A stretch of DNA of 64,000 bases from Nematostella vectensis (Eukaryota; Cnidaria; Anthozoa; Actiniaria; Edwardsiidae). The stretch spans positions 13,013,181 to 13,077,180 of the forward strand of contig NC_064036.1 in assembly GCF_932526225.1 (NCBI RefSeq), written 5' to 3'. Shown one piece after another: positions 24,847 through 34,611 of the stretch. Positions within the stretch are counted from its first letter, which is position 1. Each line of letters begins with the position of its first letter. A model generated the notes under the pieces. It ran no database searches. It saw only the letters and a program-made list of their open reading frames with translations, and was not told the origin of the DNA. The position numbers and the translations under genes were made by a program.

Positions 24847-25513
24847 CAGTCTTACAAAGAGTAACTGAACAACCTTTCACAGAGTACAGTTACATATCAA
24901 GAAAATTGAGCCTAAATTGTCGTTTTTGCCAAACGCGGTCACTTCCATATAAGGAAGCTAATATATTCCTTATTTGGAAAATCTGCATGATCTTTGTAAT
25001 TTTTAAAGTAAGCGTACCCCAGGGGCTTCGTAAACTTTATGACTTGTAACCAGAAGAGAAAAACAGTTACTGTGACCATCTTTAGTTAGTTGAGAAGGTC
25101 CCTGAAAAGAAACTAAGTTTCCTCGGTACCAGACCCCCAAAACGACAACGTTTTCTTCATATGCAAATATTATAATTTTGTAAAAGTTGATTCTTAACCC
25201 GACCTCGCTACAACAGTATTTTCAATGGATTTTCCTTTATATCTTAAAATCGAGGGCCTCTATGCAACGATACCTCGATTTTTTGATGCATTTTCTTTCT
25301 CCCGAGTCCCGGTTCCACTGTATAGCACCCCGTTTTGTATCGAATTTTCAATCGAGCGATCTGAATTAAAGTTTTGTATCGAGCGGAACTCTGACCATAT
25401 TAATCTTAGCTAGTTTTTCCTTTATTCAATTTGTTTTCATGCACGATGTAGTGTAAAGGCTATGAAAAGAATGAGAAGTTCGATGTTTAAGAGTTATAGG
25501 AAGAAAAAAAAAG

Positions 25514-25585
25514 TGCCGTGACCAGGATTCGAACCTGGGTTATTGCGGCCACAACGCAATGTACTAACCACTATACGATCACGGC
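25514..25585 (-). tRNA. tRNA-His (anticodon GTG)
   Basis: On the minus strand the gene folds as a complete cloverleaf. The acceptor arm GCCGTGA pairs with TCACGGC. The D arm is TCGTATAGTGGTTAGTA. The anticodon arm TTGCG-TTGTGGC-CGCAA carries GTG. The T arm is CCAGG-TTCGAAT-CCTGG and the discriminator is A. The A box (TATAGTGGTTAGTA) and B box (GGTTCGAATCC) are intact. A run of T on the minus strand, about 25511 to 25503, provides the Pol III terminator. No intron. It closely resembles known animal nuclear tRNA-His genes. Confidence 0.96.
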
Positions 25586-25589
25586 ATTA

Positions 25590-26840
25590 GGCCACCGACC
25601 GCGTGACCGGAGAAACCAGTTGAATTAAATAGCTATAGCCTACTGCTAACAAGTCTTGTCACGCATTGTTTAATTCTTTGTTCACTATTTGTAGTGGTTC
25701 CGTTTGTCTTAAAATCTTTGCCCAGCTCAATAAAGCCTGCTAGACTTAAGGCAAAATAGCAAAGGACATATTAAAGATAAAATCAATGATTCATTTGCGA
25801 TGTTCATAGAATTTACAACCAAATGCTACCCAGGCAGTCCGTTCATAAAGCAGATAAAAGCAAAACTGAACGTGGAAAAAATACACCAAGCTAGTAATAA
25901 TAGTCAAATATACATAAAAGTAGCCTTCTAGCCGGCTCTCCCCCGAATCTCCGGAGAGCAGGCTAACATAAAACATGTTTTTCTCTGTCTTACCGTTTTA
26001 TATTGCTTTACAAACGCGCGCTAGATCGTGTTCGTGTGCACTGCGTGTACACTCTGTTTCTTTTTTATAACAACGTTTTTATAAGAACGTCAAGCCTGAG
26101 ATTTCACCAAATTTTAAGAACATGCCGAAGCTCAGATAGCAGAAAAATATTGCTTTTTTAAGTCCTGATGCGTTCTAAAATGCAGCAGAATCAAATTGTG
26201 CTCATAATTAGAACCTTTTATATATAATTCATTGAGTATTAAGTATATTTTTATAATACACTAAAATTTAATTAAGAACATCGTTATTAACATACTACTC
26301 CCTAAATTGCTCCAGACGCCCAGCCTCTGAAAATTATACGTTCTTATAAAAAAAAGTGTATCATTCAAACATCCTCTCTTCTGCTTTTTATACACATACA
26401 TTTTAGGGATCATACTTTTTGCTGAACACTTCTGTGAAAGGTGCATTCGGCTGTTAGAAGTAAATACTTTTGCGCAAGTGAAAAGAATTTTATTCAGAAT
26501 TAAGTAGCCTTCAGCCGGCAGTTTGTCATTTTAGCAGAAAACCAAAAAGTGCGAGAAAGCATCAATTTCCATAGGCTGATTATAAAAAGAATATTGCGAT
26601 ACTTAAAATTGAATTTTGTACATGAAGTATGGTGCCGTAACGCCTAGAGCCCCCCCTCCCCCCCCATTTTTTTCTTAAATTATATTAGGGAATGAAAACT
26701 GGCGTTGCTGTCCTCCCTCCCCACTGTATCGTTTCTTAGATGAAGGAACGATAAAGAACAACAACTACAAGCCTACGAAACTCGTACAAGCGTGACTGCG
26801 CACGTGGTGTGTGACGTCACCGGAAGTTGTATAAACCGGA
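25590..26840. other. Intergenic stretch without recognised gene
   Basis: AT-rich unique-looking sequence between the tRNA gene and the first retroelement. Short open frames occur but none has recognisable protein features. The part just below 26850 is expected to be 3' LTR of the element, but its far edge cannot be placed. Confidence 0.4.
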
Positions 26841-27000
26841 TATCGTTACATCTCCCCTTCCAAAATTAAAAAAAAAATACGCTAACAAAATGTCATTGTC
26901 CTGGATAATAAAACTATTGAAAACGTACAGGCGGTTTCACAACCCTTACTGAACGCGTGCGTTGCTCCGCTGGGACATCGGGGACATCCTGTGCAGTATT

Positions 27001-27849
27001 CTAAGGGGCTTTCTCTGAAGGTTGTTTCTCCTGCTGCTGCTGCTGCTGCTGCTGCGGCTTGTGTGTCGTAGGCATCGCCGGTTTAGCAGGTCTGCTTGGG
27101 GAAGGGCAGTGCATTTCTATCTCTTCTTGCTGCGGTGGCTGCATCTGCTCTCTGGTTTTCCGCAGGTGTCGTCTGTTTCGTCGGTAAACCCGTCCGTCTT
27201 CAGTGCGTACCTGATATGATCGAATATCAACTTTTTCTTCAACTCTTGCTTGCTTACATTGTTTGGCCTTTCCCACTGTCTTTGTAGGTTGTAGACGCAC
27301 AACATCTCCTTGTTTCAGCTCTTCTAACTCCTTTGTTCCACGGTTGTAATTCAAGCTTTGCCTTGCCTTTTGTAGCGTGAGCTTCTGGCGTACATCTCTG
27401 GGCACTGATGGTTTCAAGAGTCTGCTGGAAGTTGGTAGGAGTGTCTTGGTTCTCCTATTGAACAATCTTTGAACTGGTGAATAACCAAATGTTTCGCTTG
27501 GTGTATTCCGCCAATCCAGTAGAGCCAAGTACGGGTCTTTGTTTGATTCTGTGGCTTTTTTCACCAGATTCTTTGCCGTCTTGATTGCATTCTCTACTTT
27601 TCCTTTGGATTGGGCATAGCCTGGGGAGCTGGTCACATGTTCAATTCCATAACTGTTTGTAAACCGTCTAAACTCATGCGAGTCGAATGGCGGGCCATTG
27701 TCACTCATAATCTGGTCTGGAATACCATGTCTGGCCACGTGTGGTTTGATCTTCCTCATCACTTCTTTCGCAGTCTTGCCTTCCAACCTGTCAACTTCAA
27801 AGAAGCCTGAATAGTAATCAACTGTTAGTACAAAGTCTTTCCCATTCAT
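27001..27849 (-). pseudogene. Integrase part of the decayed element
   Basis: The DDE core is visible: LTVDYYSGFFEVDRL (first Asp), IMSDNGPPFDSHEFRRF (second Asp) and SKGKVENAIKTAKNLVKKA (Glu). The N-terminal zinc-binding part (27850-28012) is broken by small indels and stops. The C-terminal end is Gln/Pro-rich with a poly-Gln run encoded by a CTG/CAG microsatellite. Confidence 0.85.
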
Positions 27850-28012
27850 TTCAAACAGGTCTATGCCTACTTTCTCCCATGGGCGGTTGGGGATTTCATG
27901 GCATATGATTGGCTCTTTGCCTTGCTCTGATAAGTGACTGTTGCAAATCTCACATTATTCATTCCAGGCCAGTATAAGACTTCTCTAGCCCTACGGAGAC
28001 ATCCCTGGATCC

Positions 28013-28927
28013 CTATGTGACTGGCATGTATCTGCCAACATTTCTACTCTCGAACTGTTGGGAATCACTAACCTCTCTCCTTTTGAAGACCAGGCCGTTT
28101 TGTAGTGACAACTCATCTCTAAAAAAGTAGTAATCTCTGATGCTCACAGGAACATCATCCTTCACCTCTGGCCAGCCTTGTCGGATTAGAGGCTTCAGCT
28201 CTCTCATAGCTGTGTCCTGCTCTGTAGCTTGTCGTAGTGATGCTTGGGTAGCTTCGGAGACAGGTAGAAACTGTATCATGTCAATACTTTCTACTTCTCG
28301 CTCAGTCGTACCTCTCATCTCTCCTAGTAGCATCACATCTCCTACATCATCTCGACTAGCACTCCTCTTCTGCCCTCGGAAGGCTCTGCTTAGGGTGTCT
28401 GCAAGGTACATTTCAGCTCCTCTCTTATAGTTGACTTGCAGTTCAAACTTCTGTAGTCGCAACATCATTCTTTGTAGGCGCTTGGGGGCACTAAAGAGGC
28501 TTTTCTTGAAATTGCTTTTAAGAGGTTTGTGATCCGTTTCAACTTTTGTTGGCCGTCCATACAGATAATGCTCGAAGCGCTCCACTCCAAATACAATGGA
28601 CAGCATTTTTTTCTCAATGTGAGCATAGTTCTTTTCGGTTTCTGTTAGAGAGCGTGACGCATATGCGATGGGCTGTCCCTTCTGCATTAGACAGGCTCCC
28701 ATCCCTTTCTCTGATGCATCACACTGCAGCTCGACCTCTTCGTGTGGGTCGAAGAACTTCAGAACTGGTGCTTGTGAAACAATCTTCTTCACATTCTTGA
28801 AGCTTTGTCCTTGTACTTGCTCGTCCCAGTGGAACTGGTTCTCTTCTCTGAGCACTTCGCGCATCGGTGCAGCTGCTTCTGAGAGATTCGGTGCAAACTT
28901 CTGGAGGTAATTTGCCATACCAAGCAA
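28013..28927 (-). pseudogene. RT thumb and RNase H part of the decayed element
   Basis: Begins LGMANYLQKFAPNLSEAAAP (RT C-terminus, normally continuous with the upstream frame). RNase H follows with LQCDASEKGMGACL, YASRSLTETEKNYAHIEKK and VETDHKPL. It ends at a stop just where the integrase zinc-binding region should start. Confidence 0.85.
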
Positions 28928-30132
28928 CCTCTTGATATCTTGCTTGTTGGTGTAGGCATTTCTTCAATACCCTGTAACTTGTCGGGGTCTGGCTTCAACC
29001 CGTCTGTCGATACCACGTGAACCACGATACCCATGAACTTGACTTCAGCACAACGCAGCTTCAGCTTCTCCCTGTTGAGTTTGATACCCTTTTGGCGACA
29101 GCGCTCGAGGAGGGATCTCAACTTGGCATCATGATCTCTGATGGCTTCTTCTTTGGAGTCACCTTTTCCGAAGATAAGGGTGTCATCGAAGATTGGTTCG
29201 ACAACCTCCAGGCCTTCTAGTGCTTGTTCCAATCTCCTCTGGAACTCTTCAGGGGCTGGGGCGATACCGGACGGCATCCTCGTCCACCTGTACCTTCCCC
29301 ATGGGGTGCCAAATGTAGTCAGGAAACTACTCTCGTCATCCAGTTGTATATGCCAGAATCCGTTCTTCGCATCTACAACACTGAACACCTTGACATTAGT
29401 AAGCTGCGGAAGTAAGTCATCAATCACTAGTAGAGGGTATCTATTCCTCTTTAACCCTTTGTTAAGGGGCTTCTGATCTATGCAGAGTCTTATCTTTCCG
29501 TTAGGCTTCTTGACAACAACCATTGAGGATACCCATTCTGTGGGAACATCTACCGACTGAAGGACTCCTAACCCCACTAACCGATCAATTTTGTTGTTGA
29601 GTGGTTCTCGTACTAGCAGTGGCACCTTCCTGACTGGGAGGATTACAGGGGGGACAGTTGCATCGAGCTCTAGGTGTAGCTTTTGACCTAGTTTACCCTC
29701 CCCTGTAAACACATCCGGAAATGCACTAACTGGATCTGAGGTTGGGCTTGAGTCTGACAAAGACATAATGTTCTCACTGTTTACTGTCATTAGCTTGAAA
29801 GTCTGCACGGACTGTGAACCTAGCAGTGGGGTGTAGCCTCTAGGGTCTATTGCAAACTTCGTGAGCAGTAGATCATTATTCCTTGGGTTGAGGGTTTCTA
29901 TGTTGACCACCCCTAGCGGTTTTAGCTCTGACTTGTTAAACATGACTAGTGTTGCGCTGCTTTTCTGTAAGCGTTCAAATTTTGGGTAATTGAAAACTTT
30001 CTTATACAAATCTTCTGGCAAGATATTGACTGTGCCTCCACAATCTAATTGGAACTTGATTAGCTCATCACGAAGGCGCATGTGTGCATAAATTTTCTTA
30101 GGGTTGAGTGGATTTGTGTTCAGAGTGTCCAC
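28789..30132 (-). pseudogene. Protease and reverse transcriptase part of the decayed element
   Basis: A 447-codon open frame. The protease site near residue 30 reads DCGGTVNIL, with DCG where retroviral-type proteases have DTG or DSG. The reverse transcriptase follows: a KIRLCIDQKPLNKG segment, then VVDAKNGFWHIQLD, and IFDDTLIFG at the catalytic YxDD position. The frame is lost near 28950 (after EEMPTPT) and continues in another frame in the RNase H piece. Confidence 0.85.
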
Positions 30133-30221
30133 AGACTCCCCAGTAAATAATGCACCATAGTCACTGTCAAGATTGTGTATTGGTTTCTTACCCTTCTTGC
30201 TTGCTTTTAGAGCCTTACATG

Positions 30222-31190
30222 CTACTGAGAAGTGATTAAGTTCTCCACATGTATCACATGTTTTCTGCCAAGCAGGGCATTTTTCTTTAGCTCTAGGGTG
30301 TAATCTATGGCAGAATTTACATTTGGGGTGGGGATTTGATTTGCTGCTATCCGTATGTGGCGGTTTTCTGGGTTCCTGCCTTCTACCCCCTTTTGACCCT
30401 GTTTTTCTGCGCGCGCGGGGGGGGGGGGGGGGGGGGGGGCAGTGGTAATAGCGCTTATTTCGCCGGATTGCTGGGACATTTCCTTTAGCCTTTTAGCAGT
30501 AGCTTCATTTGCACGGCATATGTCAACACACTTTGCTAAGGTGAGTTTAGCTTCCGTCAGCAATTTCTTCCTAATACTGTTGTCGGCTATTCCGACTACG
30601 ATTCTGTCCCTAATCATTCCATCTTGCAATTCGCCGTAATTACAAATTTTATCAAGTGATCTAAGTGCAGCGATAAAGCTTTCTACTGACTCACCATTTT
30701 CCTGGTTTCTTCGGTTAAACAAATACCTTTCATAGATCGCATTCGTTTCTCCAACGCAGTGCGCTTCCATGAGCTCCATAATGCGATTGGTATTTGTTTT
30801 GTCCTCCGTCGTAGATCTCAAGTGCTTCGGGACCAATGCATGAAATCAAAGTAGCCGTTCTCAGCTCCATTCTCTGTTTATCCAGTGCGAGGCTATTTCG
30901 TAGTTTATCCAGAGCCTTTATTTGCCTGATATTTGTTTTGTCCTCCGTCGTAGATCTCAAGTGCTTCGGGACCAATGCATGAAATCAAAGTAGCCGTTCT
31001 CAGCTCCATTCTCTGTTTATCCAGTTGCAAGGCTATTTCGTAGTTTATCCAGAGCCTTTTAAAGGTCTTCCAATTGTTAGCTAAGTTGCCTCTCGTCCCT
31101 AACTTTTGCGGTAGTTGGAGGTTGGTTTGTACAAACCCAGGCGCACTCGTCGACTTCCCTGCACTTTCATTATGCATCATGTTCCACCAC
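30222..31190 (-). pseudogene. gag remnant of the decayed retrotransposon
   Basis: The N-terminal part (near 31180-30980) contains an NWKTFKRLWINYEIA-like segment typical of gag of K02A2.6-like gypsy elements. The middle part (30836-30300) has the capsid-like RYLFNRRNQENGESVESFIA segment. The coding frame changes at least twice. A duplication of about 129 bp (30791-30919 and 30930-31058) splits the N-terminal part. A CCHC zinc knuckle (CDTCGELNHFSVAC) is readable around 30221-30262, but in a different frame from the upstream part. A long G/C run at 30411-30440 probably caused one shift. Confidence 0.75.
30791..31058. repeat. Tandem duplication of about 129 bp within gag
   Basis: tatttgttttgtcctccgtc through tagtttatccagagcctt occurs at 30791-30919 and again at 30930-31058, separated by about 10 bp. 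The copies differ by only a couple of bases (gtgcgagg against gttgcaagg), so the duplication is recent. Confidence 0.9.
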
Positions 31191-31209
31191 CAACAAAAAC
31201 GGCACCATA

Positions 31210-34028
31210 TGTAAAACATATAAAGATTGCATGTTCTATAAATACTGCAATTATTATTGAAAGGTGTCCTCCCAATCCTCCTAGGGAATACCTAGAACAA
31301 ATATGTAAAACAAATAGGTAAAAAAAGTATTTATTGACATTACTAAGGATATCATTAACTAAACTATACTTGATAGACAACTGATACAGCAAAATTAGCA
31401 AAATAAATTTATGCTTGATTAACAGATAACGCTTTCAGGTGTAATGGGAGGTCATATTTCTTTTAAAATGAGGATCAATTAAAGTTCCTTACAAAAAAAA
31501 AACTGGGTGCTATTTTTATTCTCTTCAAAATCAAAAACAATAAACAAATACATATCAAATTCCTATACATTAATAAGTATATCAGCAAATCACACTATCA
31601 TAGTGGATTTGAGGTAAAAGTACTCATTCCCTGCCTGTACTGTCCCAATTCCTTTAACTTCTTTAAATTACTTTACTTAACTTGCAAAGATAGGGATTTA
31701 TCATTTTCTTTCTCTTGTGTAAGTTTTAAAGTAAGCAATTCAAATATTGGAAAAATATCTTTATTAACCTTCACTCTTGTGCTTTAGAATGCAACTTTGC
31801 TAAGGGTGGATTAAAAGCACTCCAACATATTTAAAAAAATTCTGAGTACGTCATTTTATTATACAGTTAAGAACCACATAAGAACCTAGAATGAACCTGT
31901 TAACCTAAAATTATCAAATTAGAATCCTTTTTATAAGCATCCATTTAGCCTATAATTTGAAATAGGTTGAAATAGGAAAATTGGTTTTCTAAATAGTTTT
32001 AAATATGATCTTAAGGGATCATATAGGAGACCTGTTTTTGTTTTTTTATGATTAACTTCAATTACTTTACCTCAATTACTTTACCACAAGTCATTGTAAT
32101 AGCAAGAGACTATTTATGAACCTAAATAGCCTATGTGTCACTAACCACACATTATACAAGAACCTGTCAGGCTAACTTGGAAAAAAAAAACTAGGTTTTT
32201 TTACTTTTATAACTCTATATGTGTTTATTTTTGGTGACCTACATTAAATACCAATGCCTTATATGTACATCCTGCCCTGGGTCATGCCTCTTAGCCAGCA
32301 GCTTGTGTCTCAGCTTGATTTCAGAATCTCTGGCTAAGATTAACCTGAAGAAGTTTGGAGAAAAGCGTTTAAGAAAAAACTGGTAATTTCCTTAAGATAC
32401 AAATATTATACCACAAAAACCTAATTCATAAAACCTAAAACTAAAAATAGCCCCAACTTAAATTTTATAAAATGATACCCATTACAGAAAATGAACATAT
32501 ACCTATTTCAAAAAACCGTTGTCAGTGCGAAACGGCAAATTGCGATTGGCAAATGGCAGTTCTAGGACCGAAAGGAACCATGGGCCTCATCAAATTTCTA
32601 CTAAATGCTAAAGAATATGGATAAATCAAACAATTATCCATTAAAGATCATCAATGTATGTCTCTGACATTGCTAGACTTTATTTAACACCTTTAATTTT
32701 ACGAATGATTAGTACCCAGAAGCACCGTTCAGGCTTAGAACTGCCATTTACTATTTGCCATTTGTCATTTGCACTGACAACCTTTTTTGAAATAGGTGTA
32801 TGAACTTTGCTGTCTCATAAAGCTCTATGATCTGATGAGCCAGAGGTTGAAAGAGCTTTTATAGGAGAAGCTGCAGAGGGAAAAAAAACATTGCTTTTAA
32901 GCAAATTGCTCCTCCACAAAAAAGCTGTCTTGGCTTTCTATGAAACCTGAATTTTACTTTTGGACCACATTATATTGTGACATTGAGGTACCCAGGGTTA
33001 TTGAAAATATTGTAGGTGGTATAAAAACAATGCATATTTTTTAGGTAATAACAGATCCTCAAGGTCCTAATATGTATGTGCACTTTTTTTTTTAATCAAA
33101 ACAGAATTTCAGAAAAGTTGATTTAAATTTCAAGTGTTTAATTATCAAATATATGTTGTTTTTCTCAAATTACTAATACTTAGGGTTTAAGGAGACCAGT
33201 TCTTTATTTCTTTCTCCAAAGAAAGCTGGAGTTTACCCAAGTAATTCATTTAAGCCTTGCTCATCTTTGTGAGTATTTGACCAATCATAAATTGAAATGA
33301 ATTAAACATCACTTGGTTTTATTTCTAGTATATCATAGCTGTCAACCCAACTTGGACAGAAATCTTGTGAAATCGGATGACAGCAAATCGGATGACAGCA
33401 AATATGTGGGGGAAAAAACAAGAGAGCCAATGCGGATGAATACAGAGAATGTATGAACATTCTCACAAAATTAGGTTAATGATGAGGTCCAAAATCTTGT
33501 GACAGAGTTGACAGCTCTGGTAACTTATATTCAATTTATTCATGAATAGTAGTTATAATTTTCCTATGATAGATGGTGAATGGCAGATTTAGAGATCGAA
33601 TTTGATAAATACAGCCAAGAATATTTATTCCCTGAGGTAAGTACTTAAAGTAAAGTAAATTCAACAATGAAAAAGGTGTTCAAAGTTTGAAAACAAAACA
33701 ACTCCGAAAGATCGTTCCGCTAATTACTTTAATACAATACGCCAACTTACCTACGTCTGCCAGTGCAAGAACAAATACATAGGAGCACTTGTCGGAGAAG
33801 GTGTCCATAAAATTAGCTTATTTTTTCTTTCTTTATCATGTGGCTTACTCTGACATTTCAGCTGACCTTGACTCGAGCACAAGACTTGACTCTTCAAAAC
33901 TTTCAACCATGCTTTAACACAGTCTTTTGCACATAATTAGACAAGTTCATATCCGTGGTTTTAAATAGTTATTAGTTTATCGTTTTACAACAATACCTGG
34001 CAAATAATTCTAAGATTTTTTCTATATG
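31210..34028. other. AT-rich intergenic stretch without recognised gene
   Basis: About 2.8 kb. Apart from the MITE copy at 32499-32800, I see no exon, RNA or transposon signature. Confidence 0.5.
32499..32800. mobile_element. MITE with CACCTATTTCA termini, copy 3
   Basis: Third copy, with the clearest ends: atacctatttcaaaaaa on the left and ttttttgaaataggtgta on the right, then ttgtcagtgcgaa and its complement. The interior is in the opposite orientation to copies 1 and 2. Confidence 0.72.
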
Positions 34029-34032
34029 CTGG

Positions 34033-34210
34033 TGTTACCTTATAATTTGTGAAAACTCGAGTAACATTAAAAATAAACCGAAAATAAACCACACAGAAAC
34101 AAACATGGCGGTCAACACGTTTTCTTCTTCTTCTACACACACTGCATTATGGGTAATACAATATTTTTCTATGGGGGGGGGTGGGCAAGTGCTTAATTCC
34201 AAGGGTAACA
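34033..34210 (-). repeat. 3' LTR of the young retrotransposon
   Basis: 178 bp, TGTTACC...GGTAACA, adjacent to the purine tract. Its sense strand ends in the short repeated inverted heptamer expected of an integrase-processed terminus. Confidence 0.95.
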
Positions 34211-34226
34211 CACTTCCCCCCTGAAA
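34211..34226 (-). promoter_or_regulatory. Polypurine tract
   Basis: On the minus strand TTTCAGGGGGGAAGTG directly abuts the 3' LTR. It is the expected priming site for plus-strand DNA synthesis. Confidence 0.85.
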
Positions 34227-34611
34227 AGATGTCGTCCTCGACATTTAAGTTACTAGTATGTTTCAATACTACAATGCAACTGAGGAAAAAAAAATCTGAC
34301 TACTCTACTATTTCAATGTTCAGTTCCATGAAGGCATGGTGTAGGGTGATCAAGTCCAACCATGGCTTCCACTTGTTTCTTCATACAGCTGTATCTTGCT
34401 TATTCTTTACTCTACAGTTTTCTTGCACAATGTCATTGCCACGTAAATACCCAATGCTGCTCAAGGTCTTACACCTTGTTACCTACACTATTTGCTAGGC
34501 TATACTAGTATTATTCAACTAGTGTCTCTAACTAGACCGTTTTTTTCCTTTTCTTTTTCTTGTAACAAACAAACAAATATAAGTCAAGTAAGTGTACTAG
34601 TGTACTTGTAA

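Larger units (their letters stand above)
22833..25320. mobile_element. Non-autonomous pogo/Tc1-mariner-like element with TA target duplication
   Basis: Termini CAGTGGAACC (22833) and GGTTCCACTG (25320) are exact inverse complements flanked by TA (22831-22832 and 25321-25322). CAGTGGAACC with a following AT-rich gattttacgat run is typical of pogo-like elements. About 2.49 kb, with no recognisable transposase. It contains two nested TIR elements (23114-23952 and 23960-24846) and a stretch related to 48070-48300. Subterminal repeats of the gattttacgat type occur at both ends. Confidence 0.75.
26850..31207 (-). mobile_element. Decayed Ty3/gypsy-type LTR retrotransposon (5' LTR not found)
   Basis: Read on the minus strand, the order is PBS-like site, gag, protease, reverse transcriptase, RNase H, integrase, purine tract. 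A purine tract (26851-26860, GAAGGGGAGA) abuts TGTAACG, the likely 3' LTR start. At the other end TGGTGCCGT (31199-31207) matches the 9 nt complementary to a tRNA-His 3' end (ACGGCACCA). No second copy of the 3' LTR sequence was found beyond 31207, so the 5' LTR is lost or unrecognisable. Several frameshifts and a gag duplication show decay. Confidence 0.8.

Noticed and set aside
26620-26645. Second tRNA-His-PBS-like word (tggtgccgtaacg) on the plus strand
   Set aside because: No LTR end or gag follows it in that orientation; probably chance or a trace of an unrelated element.
31321-31360. ggatatcattaac near 31349 as a remnant of the missing 5' LTR of the decayed element
   Set aside because: Only about a dozen bases resemble the 3' LTR start, and the intervening 150 bp does not match.
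32810-32860. Hammerhead-like string CTGATGAG...GAAA with flanking AAGCTCT/AGAGCTT pairing
   Set aside because: Stem III and part of the core fit, but stem I would have only four unpaired bases, and stem II needs an extra U before GAAA. Probably chance.
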